NCBI GenBank assembly: GCA_030704615.1
Contig: CM060733.1
Span: 31,870,001-31,930,000 of the forward strand
Reading direction: 5' to 3'
DNA: 60,000 nt
DNA from: Takakia lepidozioides
Lineage: Eukaryota > Streptophyta > Takakiopsida > Takakiales > Takakiaceae
The notes under the pieces were generated by a model. That model searched no databases and was not told where the DNA came from. It was given only the letters and a program-made list of their open reading frames with translations. Each line of letters opens with the position of its first letter. Position 1 is the stretch's first letter. The position numbers and the translations under genes were made by a program. This document shows positions 1 to 12,090 of this stretch, piece by piece.

Positions 1-854
1 TTGGGCCAACGGCACAGACTACCCTAGTATAACTAAAGGGATAGTGGCCAGGTTCCAGGGGCACTCCCAACCGCCCCCAAGAGGAAATTGCCCCTCAAAG
101 AACATGAGGGGGTGGCTCCATGGAGACCTTTCCGTTCACCCCCCTTAAATCATGGCACCAATTGCCATGACATAGTAATTGAAAATTAATTTAGATTTTG
201 GATGAAATTATCAAAATTCATTCGTTCTCTGAAAGGTACATTCCATTATTGAGCGGGTATATCAATGAGGATACGACACATGGTCTGGGACTGGTAAATA
301 TGAAATACATTAAAAGCCTATTGGGCCGAACTTGTGAGGAATCAAAGTTTTTTGTGGTCCGGCAGACATGCAATATAATTTGTTTTTCTTTGCACGACAT
401 GGATATAAATGGCTTGTTTTTATAGAAGTGCGCTGGTCATATAACCTATCTATGTACGACTGTCGACTCCAGCTTTTAATTAATTTGATAGCAAGAATGA
501 GAAAAAAAAATCTTGCTTGATTTTTTTATTCAGTAACCTACTCTCAAGTACTATGAGGTCATTACTCTTCTACAACGGGGATGCCCATCTTAGGTCATAG
601 GCTATGAGAGAATTAGGGTGTAAAGAATGTGGCTGAGTCATTGGCACGTTTTTATATTGTTGTCGGTCTTTGTACAACAAGGATGAAAATCTATTGTGAA
701 ATGTTTAGGGAATAGATTCCATAATTGCTTTTACTGGCTATTATTTTTCATTTCATGATATATTCAAACTTGAATTTCATGCTCATAAACCAGAACTCGT
801 CAGAGTTTGTATGGACATTCTTCCACGATTATATGTCCGGAGTGGTATTCCATG
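1..854. other. No recognisable gene
   Basis: AT-rich sequence. Open frames on both strands are short, and none shows a recognisable domain or a plausible splice structure. I see no RNA gene here. Confidence 0.5.
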
Positions 855-880
855 AGTATAGGTCATATTTTCTTATTGAT

Positions 881-975
881 GATGTGGCGTGAGCCTAGAA
901 GTTTGTCACCTAGCAGGCGTGAGTCTAGGCTCACGCCATGTCATCAACGCATGAGCGTAGGCTCACAGGCTCACG
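881..975. repeat. Palindromic GTGAGCCTA repeat, copy 1
   Basis: A compact cluster of near-palindromes. 916-937 reads almost the same on both strands (GGCGTGAG...CTCACGCC), and TGAGCGTAGGCTCA at 952-965 is a second one. The leading GATGTGGCGTGAGCCTA recurs at about 42290-42310, also beside a GCTCACGC palindrome, so this is a dispersed element or an element end rather than a local accident. Family not recognised. Confidence 0.5.
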
Positions 976-985
976 ACATGGACTC

Positions 986-2159
986 ATGATGTAGCGTCGT
1001 TGCTTCATGCTGCAAATGCGCAAGGCGCAAGATGGATCTATATATCTTCCGAGTAGGTATTTAGATCCATGTTTCTGACATCGATCAGTTACAACAATCA
1101 TGGGTCCATTGATATGTACAACCTTATTTTAGTTAATATATATTACAAGTTCTAGATCTATTGAGGATCGTTTATCCAGATCCTGCAACGGTTTTGTGGT
1201 TATATCTTTCAACGTTGTGCGTTTTAACTCTCTTATTGATAACTGTAATTGATGTACAATATTCAAGATATAATGTGAGCTATTGGATTGATCATCCGTT
1301 CTAGACAAGAACAACGGATTGTTGAGGCTGGAATACCTTCCATCCCCTTCAATATTATATTTCAAGACGTGCGTTATTCCAGAGTGAAATTAACCGCAGA
1401 CGAGGCTGTGTGCTATTATGTGAAACAAGGTAAATTGGGAAAATTGTTATCAAATTAGATATTATGTCCGCTTCTCAGGAGGTTGCCATGTTGAAGTTGG
1501 ACAGATGCCAAATGATACTCCCGTGGCTATAATATACGATTCGCATATTTTTGTACTAGGATTTTTCACATCCAGGAGGAGGGGCTAAGTTATGAAACGT
1601 GAGTGAAAATGATTTCAGCTTTTCGTGGATGCATGTGGTATACATGTCAGATATTGGTTATTTTGTCTTATACTGCATTAAACTGCTTGTAGCGTCCTTC
1701 CAACCATCTTATTCTAAAATGCCATTTATGATGGTAGTAATTATGTAGGTATTCTCAAGGATCTTCTAAGAACTGGAATGTTGATGTGGAAAGGTGCTCA
1801 GCTAACAGTTTCCGACCTCCTGTGTTATGTCAGATCAAAGATATTATTGATAACTACTAGGCTTTGATGGCTAAATGCCATATCTGGACTGACTCAAAAC
1901 CTCACCCACATCCCTTATTTCTTACTCATCGTTGTAAGTGGAAAGAAAGACCTGTGTGGTTTGGAAAGACCCCTACTGGAAAGAAGATTTTACAAAACCA
2001 AGTGCCGCAAAAATGGGAGTAGGTTTTGAATCTCTAGAAACAAATCACAAATAAAATCGGACATGGAATTCGTGTAACAAAGAGGATGGTTGGATAGAAG
2101 TTCTAGTAGTGTTTTGGTTTGCAAGTTATTTGGCTATCGAGATCATAAATCCTATGCAA
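986..2159. other. No recognisable gene
   Basis: AT-rich intergenic sequence with only short, stop-interrupted frames. Part of it may belong to the decayed LINE downstream, but I find no motif that proves this. Confidence 0.4.
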
Positions 2160-3662
2160 AGTGAATAATAGTTGCGTGCACTATCAGGCAAGGCTACAAC
2201 CCATCTTGATGAAGTGATTAGCATGGATCAAACAACAGCCTCCGGCCTTGAAATCAACTAGGGAAAAATGGTGCTTACTGGTACTCCAAGACCCTCCCTG
2301 GCCCGGCTTGGACTGGTGTTGAGTTGACGTATTCCTAGTACGGAGGAGTTAGGATGGAAGTGGGCAAGGGACAAGGAGCTCTCCAAGATGTTACGAACTC
2401 CTTTTGGGCTCAGCCTTGTGTGGGAAAGGATTATCGGCAACATTCATGCTGAATGGAAACAAATTCCGCAGGAGGGAGAACCAATTGTTGGAGAAGGCGA
2501 GTGGGTTGCGGCTATTACGGTAATGAATTAGATCAGCTCGCGCCCAAGTTCGTGTTCCAGACTAGTGCAAAAATTTTGCCGGCTTGTGGGCGGGTGCCTA
2601 GAGACATGCTAGTTTGATTGGGGTTTTCTCCGTGAGTCCTTAAACCATGATTCTTAGGAAAATCCAGGGATAAGAGATGACACACCGGCTCGAGCAAGGT
2701 GGAACGATCGAGAAGATTAGGGTGGTGTTGGCTATGAAATGATCGACAAAAGCAAAAAATCTGAGAGACCTAGTCTTGATCCTGATAGATGGCTATGGAA
2801 AAGAGAAGAAGACTTGCTGTCGTGCACTCTAAAGAAGGCCAGAGGATTAATCCCAAACATGCGCTCTCTAAGAGCATTCAACACAAGTGGAGGGATGTTG
2901 GGAAGTTGGAACATATCTCCGTCGTTGAGATAGAAGTTGGTATGGCAACGACCTCGAGCTCAAAAAGAGGCCGCGTTCATCTGGTCGCTATGGCACCGTG
3001 CGATAGTTGTTAATGAATGGAGAACAGTAGCGGACACCTCCATTAATAAAAATGTGCATAATGTGTGATTGCAATGTGCCCCAAACAATTGCACACAGAT
3101 CCTTTGAGTGCCCTCAAGCTGTTAGGGCCTGGAAATGGGGTATTACTGTCATTCACAGGTTGAGGTCAAATGCTCCTCAATTAAGGGCTTGGAAATGTCT
3201 CAACCTACGGTAGTGCCTCTTTGACAAAAAGCTACCCAAAAGCCCTCGGTTCTTTGGTCCAATCTGGTAACTAATGAGAGGCATAATCCTTTGGCTTGTG
3301 TGGATTGAGAGAAACGATCTCGTCTTCAATAGGGTCAGGTGACAACAGGAGAAGCTGCAACAGCTCGTCTGGGAAGCCCTCCTTGACTATGCCAAGATGG
3401 CATGGAAAGAGTAGCAGATGACTTTCCGATGGTTGAACAAGACATCCTCTTTCATTTTGACAAGCTTTGGGGCTACTATTTTACAGGGCTGGTAGACATG
3501 TTATGTGGTCATATCATAGACCTAGAATGAGTCAATTTGTTCATTAATCTCCACGCCCTTGCTGGGCTTGGGGTGAAGCCCCTTTATCTCTTGGCTGGGG
3601 GTCACTTTGTACGCTTCTTGTAGTGAAGTAAACTTGTCTTCTTTAAGTTAGTGCAAAAAAAA
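2160..3662 (+). mobile_element. Decayed non-LTR (LINE/L1-type) retrotransposon, 3' part
   Basis: Several short frames together resemble the second half of a plant LINE pol protein. Near 2240-2265 a frame reads ASGLEIN, which matches the 'ASGLKIN' segment of plant LINE reverse transcriptases. Near 2400 there is TPFGLSL, like the 'GxPFG' segment. Near 3010-3150 a zinc-binding zf-RVT-like stretch carries the pattern CPQAVRAW. Near 3300 VWIERNDLVFN matches the conserved C-terminal WxERN motif. The copy ends in a short A-run at 3654-3662, as expected for a retroposed 3' end. Stops and frameshifts occur throughout and the 5' half is missing or unrecognisable, so it is inactive. The exact 5' limit is uncertain. 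Confidence 0.7.
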
Positions 3663-4680
3663 GCAACTGTTGTAGGGGACGTTAACTGCTTTCACCACTT
3701 GGGGTTTGCTATTTGTTCTTGGCGGGACTACTGGTGAAATGATGTTTTAATGGAAAGGGGCGAGTGTCTTGCTTCACTCATTGATCCGCATAGCTACTGA
3801 GTTATCCACAATTTCCTGAGAATATTGACCACATGTACTATTGAGGGCATATCCAAATGAATTGGTAGTGGGGTCTACCCAACATAGGTGGGTTCCCAAG
3901 TGAGCACTGTTTTTCTTTCCGGCGAGAAAAATCGCTAGATTGCGACCTGGAAACTCAGTCCCAAAAAAGCACCAGGAGATAAATTACAAGAGCCTAATCT
4001 TGCTGACGTGGACCAATGAAAACATGACACCTGGAATATAGCCACTTTTCTAACTTTGTCACCTGGATATTCTCGCCACCGCCAGCGATTTTGGAAATAT
4101 GAAAAAAAAAACACTGGAAGTGCGTATATAATTGCAACTGACTCGAGTAGGAAATTAGAGTGCTTCATAATAATAGGAAAGTGAATACGGTTTGTATTGA
4201 GCTTGATTAGAGGTTCAGCCTTGTGCACAGGTTTGTTCAACATCAGACAAATGTTGAATCTGCTTCAAATAGAGAGCCCTTGACTAACTTAACCCCTTAA
4301 ATGTTCGAAATAGTTCATAATGGCGTCAATTTAAGGCAGAATTTTCAGTTCGGAGGGCATGCTGTCCATCTTGCATTGGACTTCTATTTGGTGACGCTCT
4401 CCCTCTTTTTGTTCTCGACGTCATAGCCTACTAGCATAGCGAAGGCAAGACTTCTGCTTCGTTTGAGGTTAGCGGGCCAATCCCGCCTCTCCTTCACTTT
4501 TCTCTTCGTTAACATTTTGCCGACAGAGTTCTTCTTATGCTCATCAAATTATGTTGCTCTGAAGGCTCACCGTTGTCCGACTCTGGTAGTCTCCCTCTCA
4601 GTTTGTGAGACTGTCTCTTCTCTGTCTCTTACAGTCCAATTGAGAATCTGAATCTGTTTGCCTTCTTTCACTTGAAGTTT
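3663..4680. other. No recognisable gene
   Basis: Intergenic sequence between the LINE remnant and the PPR fragment. The short frames show no family signature. Confidence 0.4.
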
Positions 4681-5163
4681 CAATCGCTTCAGTGTCACCT
4701 TTATATCTCTTCTTTCTGCATGTAGCCATGTGGGCCTGGTGGATGAGGGCTGCCACTACTTTGATTCCATGAGTCAAGATCATGGCCTCGCTCCTGCATT
4801 GGAGCATTTTGGTTGCATGGTGGACCTTCTTGGCCATGCAGGGAGAGTGGATGAGGCTGAGGATTTGGTTGACCAAATGCCAATCAAACCAGAGGCTGGT
4901 GTGTGGAGGAGGGCCTTGCTTGCTGCCTGCAGAATTTATGGCTGTGTGGAAGTAGTAGTTTGTGCAGCCAAAAACGTTCTCGACAGTGATCCACAGAGCC
5001 CTTCAGCTTATGTGGTGCTATCAAACATCTATGCTGCAGCTCGCAAGTGGGATGATACAACAAAGGTGAGAAAAATGATGTAGGAAAGAGGTGTGAGAAA
5101 GGAGCCAGGGTGCAGCTCCATTGAGGTCGACAACCAGTTGCACACATTCGTTGTAGATGATCC
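4681..5163 (+). pseudogene. 3' fragment of a PLS/DYW-class PPR gene
   Basis: In frame from about 4690 the protein has VTFISLLSACSHVGLVDEG, a typical late PPR repeat. A further repeat follows (EHFGCMVDLLGHAGRVDEAE), then the E and E+ motifs (MPIKPEAGVWRRALLAACR, SAYVVLSNIYAAA, GCSSIEVDNQLHTFVVDD). PPR proteins of this class bind organellar transcripts and specify C-to-U RNA editing. Here there is no start, most repeats are missing and a stop (TAG at 5081-5083) interrupts the E+ region. The frame ends abruptly near 5163, where antisense copia sequence begins, so the DYW deaminase part is absent. A more complete but also dead relative lies at 53333-54640. Confidence 0.9.
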
Positions 5164-5164
5164 A

Positions 5165-6131
5165 CGTATAAGAGCCCCTCAACCTTATTTCGTGTAATAT
5201 GTAGACCAACATACACTTCTCCTGGTCCAGTTGTGGCCTCAAAAGCCTCATTCATCTCCTGTACCATTTCGTCCATTGCTGCGACTTGTTTTCCACAAAC
5301 CAGTCCGTCATCAACAAATATTGTCACAATCAACCTTGGAGACGTGACATTGAGATATACACATGGATCAGCAAGACTCGGAACCAGCTTGTACTTGACT
5401 AGAAACTCATTGAATATCTTGTTCCACATTCTTGATGCCTGCCTTAAGCCATAAAGGCTTTTCAGTATCCTGCAGACCTTAGTTTCATTGCCCTCCTCCT
5501 CAAAGCATGGTGGCTGCATCATATAGATCTCTTCTTCTAGATCTCCATTTAGAAACGCTGTCTTTATATCAAACTGTAAAACCTCGAGATCTTCACTCGC
5601 TACTATGGCCAATACAGTCCTGATAGAATCAAACTTGACGACCGGAGAAAATGTCTCTCCAAAGTCAATGCATTTCTGCTGAGAAAATCCTTTGGCCACT
5701 AGCCTAGCCTTACACTACTCCACACTTCCATCAAGATTGACTTTCAACTTAAACACCCACTTACAATGAATAGGTTTCCTTCTTGGCGGCAAATCAACCA
5801 AATCCCATGTCCGATTCTTCATCAAAGAGTTATACTTGTCTCCCATTGCAGCTAGCCAATGGATGCTACAGTCTGACTTCAAAGCCTCATCTAGACTTTG
5901 TGGCTCATCCATCAGTTCAGTTTGTGCAGCATAAGCACTCGACTCTGAAACAACACTGCTTATCTGATAACACCAGTCTCCATACCTTTGTGGTGGCTGC
6001 ACATTTCGTCCTCTTCTTGACGTTCCACTGTGATGATTCACAAGTACATGTGGATTCTGGTGTACTGAGGCTTCTTCCTCAATAGGCAGCACCACCTGAA
6101 ACTCTTGTATCTCATGGAATTCTTCATTCAT
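5165..6131 (-). pseudogene. Outer copia reverse transcriptase, truncated
   Basis: Two frames separated by a small break at about 5700-5715. The upstream frame ends with the copia signature WDLVDLPPRRKPIHCKWVFK. The downstream one has ETFSPVVKFDSIRTVLAI, DIKTAFLNGDLEEEIYM and SLYGLRQASRMW, then the catalytic FVDD at 5307-5318. The frame runs out at about 5165, before the thumb and RNase H regions. The element therefore lost its 3' third before or when it was joined to the PPR fragment. Confidence 0.9.
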
Positions 6132-6169
6132 TTCTCCTACTTCTTCATTTGGTTCTGGAATAATTCATT

Positions 6170-7170
6170 TTATGAAAACTTTCCCTTAGTCTCTCTTGTT
6201 GCCTTCTCTCCCCCAAAACGTTCTGAGATTATGTCTTCATTGAAGACTATATCTCTACTAATGACAACCTTTCTTGACACAGGTTCCCACATTCTGTGGG
6301 CTTTGCTCTCGCTACAGTAACCAAGAAACAGACATTTCTTACTCGTAGACTCGAGTTTGTGCCTTAAGCTCTTTGGAATGAACACAAAAGCTTCGCATCC
6401 AAAACTCTTAAATGTGCCACTGATGGCTTGATTCCCTTCCACGCTTCCACTGGCGTAACACCACTTAGTGTTTGGCTTCCTGACCTATTCAACACATACA
6501 CGGCTGTATGCATGGCTTCATCCCAAAATTTCAGATCCTTTCCACTTGCATGCAACATACTCCTTGCAGACTCAACTATGGTTCTATTCTCTCTTTCTGA
6601 GAAACCATTCTGCTCCGGTGAATAGGGAACACTCATCTCATGAAATATATCTTGATCATCAAGATATTTCCTCATCTTCTCACTGACGTATTCCCCTCCT
6701 CTGTCACTCCTTAATCTCTTAACTCTCTGACCAGTCTCTCTGCTTGTCTTCTTTACCATATCTCTTACACAGTCAAAGACATCTGACTTCTTGCTCACAC
6801 AATTTATGACTCTATAATTAGAGAAGTCGTCCTTAAAAAGAACAAAATATCTGGCTCCTCCCCGTGACACTACATGCATAGGACCACACACGTCTGTGTG
6901 CAACAGTTGTCCCGGGGTTGTAGCCTTCGCTCTACCCTCATTGACTGGGAAAACCTGTCTGTGATTTTTGCCATGTGCATAGCCTTCACAAAAGCTCACC
7001 TTAGTATCTCCTTCACGGATATTCAGTCCTTCTACCATGCCTATCTTAGACATCTTGATCAGCATGTTACAATTCACGTGACCAAATCTATGGTGCCAGA
7101 GTTTGAGAGTCTTTCTCGGCTGTAGTTCGCCAATATAGGCTCTGCGTTGGTTATCCTCTCTTCCACACAA
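6170..7170 (-). pseudogene. Outer copia integrase
   Basis: Reading on the minus strand: the GAG-pre-integrase zinc-binding segment LWHHRFGHVNCNMLIKMSK, then the integrase core with LHTDVCGPM (first Asp), FVLFKDDFSNYR, RSDRGGEYVS (second Asp) and YSPEQNGFSERENRTIVE (Glu), then the post-core GCEAFVFIP and KCLFLGY motifs. These are the expected D,D-35-E features of Ty1/copia integrases. One frame change near 6364-6442 breaks the protein. The core residues themselves look intact. Confidence 0.9.
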
Positions 7171-7603
7171 TTTGACTGGCTAGTTGGTGTGACCACTTCT
7201 ATCAGAAATTTAGATAACTTTCCATCTCTCTTACCAGTCATGACCACCTTGCCTGTACCGTCTTTGTCTATCAGTTGACACTCTCTCTTCCCTGAGACCG
7301 TCACTAGACCTTTGTCTGCAGCCTGACCCGTTGAGAACAAGTTTCTGCGCAATCTAGGTACATATAATACTCCCGTCAAAGTCCTTTACTCCCACTGGCC
7401 CTGTACGTAGCACTTGACATTAATGTCACCAACTCCTCTAACCCAAATTTGTCGATCATCAGCAACAGCCACAGACCATCCACCTTCTTCAACACTCTTG
7501 AGATTCTTGAACCATCTCAACTTATCTGTCATGTGCTCGGTTATCCACTGTCGGCATACCAGATATTGTCACCTTCATCATAGGCGAATGCAACAATAGA
7601 CTC
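7171..7603 (-). pseudogene. Outer copia aspartic protease region
   Basis: A minus-strand frame reads WYADSG with the Asp-Ser-Gly active-site triplet at 7544-7552, immediately followed by a stop codon. Further on the frame VLYVPRLRRNLFSTGQ, at about 7330-7370, is the conserved region between protease and pre-integrase. The stop directly after the active site makes this protease non-functional. Confidence 0.75.
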
Positions 7604-8293
7604 TCATTTGATATTTAAACTGTCATCTCTATCATTGATGACAACAAAAGCCTTGGATACTGCTATGTAGGCTCTTCCTTCTTCTGTGCTTGCATCGGCT
7701 GAAGTTTGATTGACCTCACTACTACTTCCAGGATCGATCTCCCTCTTCTTCTTTGGACACTCCCTCTCCCAGTGGCCTTTCTCTCCACAATTATTACATC
7801 TGGTTCTCTTATTAAGCTCACTGATTCTCTTATTGCGCTGTTTTTTCTGCTCCTCAGACAGTCTCTCTTGCAGTCTACTTCCACCGGCTCGGTTATTTCC
7901 CTTTCTCGCAAAGAAAGCTCTATCTCTTTGCTCATCGACATTCCCTCGTTCTTTATTCAATGACTCTTCCTTCAGGAGCCTCGAAGTTAGATTCTCCAAT
8001 GTTCTATTATCAGGAAGTACACCATCTCACGCTGATAAAAGATGTCTGTAACTCGGCGGCAGACTACACACAATCTTTGTAATCATGGCTCTCTCTGAAG
8101 TGTCATCTCCTAGGTCACTCAATCTGTTTGCCATAGACTCAATGATACTAATATGAGTTGAAATATCATCGTTCTCTCTCATTCTGTACTCAAAGAACTT
8201 TTGCTGAAGGATATGGATGTTCTCACTTGCGTTCTGCTCATGTACTAACTTCAACTTGTTCCACATGAGCGCAACAGATTTACAATTGATCAA
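7604..8293 (-). pseudogene. Outer copia gag, C-terminal part with zinc knuckle
   Basis: Two minus-strand frames with a break near 8000-8027. The upstream frame (8293-8027) has the capsid-like UBN2 gag pattern (MWNKLKLVHEQ, SLPPSYRHL). The downstream frame has a CCHC zinc knuckle, CNNCGEKGHWEREC, at about 7756-7800, flanked by basic residues. The piece is separated from its N-terminus (12869-13069) by the inner copia insertion. Confidence 0.88.
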
Positions 8294-8336
8294 CTGTTGT
8301 AAGTATTTCCTGTTTTACTGCTGAACATATGAGCAT

Positions 8337-8341
8337 AGTAG
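8337..8341. repeat. Target-site duplication AGTAG, left copy
   Basis: AGTAG directly precedes the 5' LTR. The same five bases follow the 3' LTR at 12875-12879. Five base pairs is the usual length for copia integration. Confidence 0.95.
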
Positions 8342-8651
8342 TGTTGGAAGTGATTAAACATATCTAGTAGAAGACTAAGAGTCTTGAAGGCCAAAGGTTT
8401 AGAAGTCTAAGAGACTATCTTGTTTAACTCATCTTTGGAAGGTGAATGGCTAGAAGGTGGATGGTCACCATAGTGGAAGTGGAAGTGACCAAGTAGGACT
8501 TCCTAGAGACCTTTTTGTACAAGCTCGGGGGTGAAGCCACTAGTCTAAGTGTAAGAGTATGATGGTGGCTTCTATGGTTGGGAGGAGGGCTTTAGTTTTA
8601 GCTTTAGTCTAAGACTTTAGTTCTTGTTTATGTTCTTGCTCAATTCTAACA
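8342..8651 (+). repeat. 5' LTR of inner copia
   Basis: 310 bp beginning TGTTGGAAGTG and ending TTCTAACA, thus with TG...CA termini. It is colinear with the 3' LTR except for a 6-bp length difference (AGTGGA repeated once more here), a 1-bp indel and a few substitutions. Confidence 0.96.
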
Positions 8652-8663
8652 TGGTATCAGAGC
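8652..8663 (+). promoter_or_regulatory. Primer-binding site, initiator tRNA-Met
   Basis: TGGTATCAGAGC begins at the base directly after the 5' LTR. It is complementary to the 3' end of plant initiator tRNA-Met, the usual primer for plant copia elements. Confidence 0.95.
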
Positions 8664-8712
8664 CATTCTTCTCTAGGTGAGAGTTGGTAGTTGAGATTGA
8701 GAGAACTTGATT

Positions 8713-9411
8713 ATGGCTGGAGCGTCATCTTCTAGCAATCCTCTTTCTATGTCTATGACGAGTGCATTAGATGTGAGAGTGGAAGATCGATTCAATGGAG
8801 CTAACTATCAAACCTGGAAGTTTAAGATGGAGATGGTCCTTCTAGACACAGATCTATGGGGAGTGGTTGATGGATCAGTCCCAAGACCTGACACTATTGT
8901 TGGCCAAGCCATATGGGATAGGAAAGATCAGAAAGCAAGAGCTAGCATCATCACAAGCTTGAGAGATAATCAGTTGCATCTCATTATAAGTGCTAAGAAT
9001 GCTAAGGATGTTTGGGACAAGCTAGCAAGCATATATGAGACGAAGGATGTCACATCGCAAGTGTATGCGACGCAAAAGTTCTATGGTCTGAAGATGACCG
9101 AGTCAGACTCAGTTGAACAACACTTGAATTTGTTTTGTGTGTTGCGAGATCAACTAGTCTCTGTGGGAACTAATGTGACTGATGAATACGCCGCAGTGGT
9201 ATTATTGGCAACCTTACCTGAATCCTATGATGGTTTTGTGGTGTTTCTAGCAGGACAAACCAACTTAACTATTGATGTTGTCATAGGACTTCTCCTCAAG
9301 GAGGAAACAAGAAGAAAAGGTCAAGGTACGTCTACAGAGGTAGACAGAGCTTTGTTCACAGGCAAGACTGGAGTAGTCTTGAATAGAAGACTCCCTTCAC
9401 ATGTGTCTTAG
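8713..9411 (+). pseudogene. Inner copia gag
   Basis: The frame from ATG 8713 encodes about 232 residues with plant copia gag features: FNGANYQTWKFKMEMVL near the start, LWGVVDGS, and the UBN2 region (VWDKLASIYE, LLATLPESYDGF). A TAG at 9409-9411 ends it early. The same frame resumes and reaches a CCHC knuckle (CFYCKKLGHMIKDC, about 9473-9514). The stop therefore separates capsid from nucleocapsid and the full polyprotein cannot be made without readthrough. Confidence 0.92.
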
Positions 9412-10670
9412 AAGTCCCAGAGGTTTCAGAAACCTCAATCTAGCTCAAAGATCAAAAAGACCAAAGTAAGGTGCTTTTATTGCAAGAAACTTGGTCACAT
9501 GATCAAGGATTGTAGAAAGCGCATTGCAGATGAGCGCAGTAGAGAGAGTCAAGAGAACATAGCTACTCATCAGAGGAATGCTATTCTATTTGTTGTGTCT
9601 CTCTCAACCACTACTAGACAGAAGCATGTGTGGTATGTTGATTCTCAACATATGAGTTCAGAGAGAGAGCATTTCCTATCCTATAGATCTCTTTCACCTA
9701 CATAATATGTTCTTTTGGGAGATGATAGCAAGCATGCCATTGGTGGGGAAGGCTCAGTCTCTCTTATGCTCAATGAAGGGGAAACCATAGAGGTGGAAAA
9801 TGTCCTACATGTCCTTACTTTAACAAAGAACCTGCTGTCTGTAAGGCAAATTGTTGCAAAGGGATATAGAGTGGTATTCCAAGATGAGAGTTGTACTATC
9901 ACAGATAGCTCAGGAGCTGTGGTAGCAAGAGCTATTCTTGATAGTTGCTTGTATAGATTACAACATCATGTCTCTAGTGCTCTTACCACATTTTCACCAC
10001 AATTGGGATCTACACCTGTCATGTCAGAAACATAGTTGTGGCATAGAAGATTAGGTCATGTGAGCATTAAGAAGTTGAGACAGATGCAACTCTCAAGCCA
10101 TATTGTGGAAGGACTACCATTGAAGGAGATGAGCGATATGCGTCTATGCAAAGGTTGCTTGGAAAGGAAGCAACATCGAGGTCAATTTCCTAAGGATGGT
10201 GGACGAAAAGCCACAAGTATATTAGAGATTGTACATTATGATGTGTGCGGGCCAATGCAAACCACATCACTTGGAGGAGCAAGAATGGTGTAGCTGAGTA
10301 GCTAAATAGATCACTGCAAGAATCTGCAAGGAGTATGTTGAAAGAAATGAATATTTCAAATCGTTTTTGGGCAGAAGTTGTTGGCACTGCAACATATCTT
10401 CACAACAAAATACCTATCAAATCAGTGTTGGGAAAAACACCAGAAGAGGTATGGAGTGGTCAGAAGCCTAATGTGGCTCATTGTAGGATTTTTGGATGTC
10501 GTGCATATGTCCATATTCTTACTCAGAAGTGAAGGAAACTTGACTCCAAATCAGAAGGATGCATCTTCATTGGCTACACAGAATGTGTGAAGGGATATAA
10601 GTTGTTCAATGATACAACTAAGGTTGTCAAACACAGCAGAGACGTAGTGTTTGATGAAGCTTCATACCCT
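9412..10670 (+). pseudogene. Inner copia protease and integrase, internally deleted
   Basis: After the zinc knuckle, WYVDS at about 9630 marks the protease active site, but the usual SG is lost. NVLHVLTLTKNLLSV precedes the pre-integrase motif LWHRRLGHVSIKKL (10035-10075). The integrase core starts with VHYDVCGPM, but after GGARM (about 10290) the sequence jumps to the later part (SARSMLKEM, FWAEVVGTATYL, VAHCRIFGCRAYVHI). The segment with the second Asp and the Glu is absent, so the integrase is dead. Confidence 0.9.
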
Positions 10671-10678
10671 TTTGGGTA

Positions 10679-12090
10679 GTGGGAGAAGATAACATGGGAA
10701 TGAACTTAGAGCCATTACACCATTTCCAAGATGAGTCTTATGAGGAGCCAATACAAGAGATGGCTGAAGCAAATGATGGAGGTGTTCAACTTGATGAAGT
10801 TGATCAAGGAGTCGAAGTTGGTGAACCACTTGTTGATATGGACTCTAGAGATGAAGTTGAAGATGTGCCAATTCTAAGGAGATCTCAGCGGGAAAGAAAA
10901 GCTCCTAGTAGGCTGATTACATCTATGAGTGCTATTGAAGCTATGGAAGAAGCATCACAAGTGGTTGAACCTGCTACATATGAGGAAGCGATGCGCTCTC
11001 CAGACAAACTACAATGGAAAGAAGCAATCAACTCAGAGTTGGATTTATTGATGCAAAACAAAGCATGGACACTCACTAGGTTACCTGCAGGACGAAGAGC
11101 CATTGGTTGCAAGTGGATCTTCAAGTTGAAGTACAAAGCTGATGGATCTATTTACCGGTACAAAGCTCGTCTTGTAGCTAAAGGCTATGCACAAGTTCAA
11201 GGAATGGATTACAATGAAACCTTCTCACCAGTGGTGAAGATTTCTTCTATCAGAGTGTTGTTAGCTTTTGCAGCTCAACATGATCACGAAGTTCATCAAA
11301 TGGATGTTAAGACGACATTTCTGAATGAAGAACTACAAGAAGAGATCTACATGAGACAACCTGAAGGGTTTGTACAAGGAGGAAGTGATATTGTGTGTAA
11401 GCTGCAAAATAGTTTGTATGGACTCAAACAAAATCCTCGAGCTTGGTATACCAGGATCGATGCTTACCTCTTAAAGGATTTGAGCGAAGCATTGCTGACA
11501 CAAACATCTATGTGAAAAAGATGGGAGAGCAATTTGTGGTCATAGCTCTATATGTGGATGACACAATTATTGTCACCAACGATCATCAAAGGTTGTTGCC
11601 AGAAACCAAAGCACTGTTGAGTGCTGAGTTTGCCATGACTGACATGGGTGAGATTCGATTCTGTCTTGGTATTCAAATCAGCAGAGATCGAGTGAACCAT
11701 ACAGTAATCATGCATCAACGACAATACATTGAGACAATTCTACAAAGGTTTAAGTTGGAGATGAGTAAGCCAACATCAACTCTTCTCGAAGTTGGTTTGA
11801 AACTTACGAAGGATATGACACCTAAGACTCAAGAAGAGCAAGAGGATATGAGGAAAACTTCTTATCAAAGCGTAGTCGGCAATTTGATGTATTGCATGGT
11901 TTGTACTAGGCCAGACATTGCACATTCAGTGGGAGTGGTCTTACAATTACTTTCAAATCCCGGACAAACCCATTGGAAAGCAGTGAAGAGGATATTTCGA
12001 TATCTAAGAGGAACATCAACCTCTGGTCTACTCTACAAGAGAGTGGAAGATCCAAGTTTGTTGGGGTTTGCTGATGCTGACTGGGCATGA
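10679..12090 (+). pseudogene. Inner copia reverse transcriptase
   Basis: Two overlapping frames join by a frameshift near 11475. Motifs in order: KAWTLTRLPAGRRAIGCKW, AKGYAQVQGMDYNETFSPVV, QMDVKTTFLNEELQEEIYM, NSLYGLKQNPRAW, then the catalytic YVDD at 11551-11562 and the copia C-terminal block (SVVGNLMYCMVCTRPDIAHSV). Apart from the frameshift, the RT looks well preserved. A TGA at 12088-12090 ends this frame inside the ADADWA motif that leads into RNase H. Confidence 0.93.

Noticed and set aside
1300-1560. Possible coding stretch reading RIVEAGIPSIPFNIIFQDV on the plus strand
   Set aside because: It looks protein-like for about 40 residues but has no match I can name and is bounded by stops. 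Not enough to annotate.
3935-4243. 102-residue minus-strand frame
   Set aside because: No family signature; composition as expected for random AT-rich sequence between two decayed elements.
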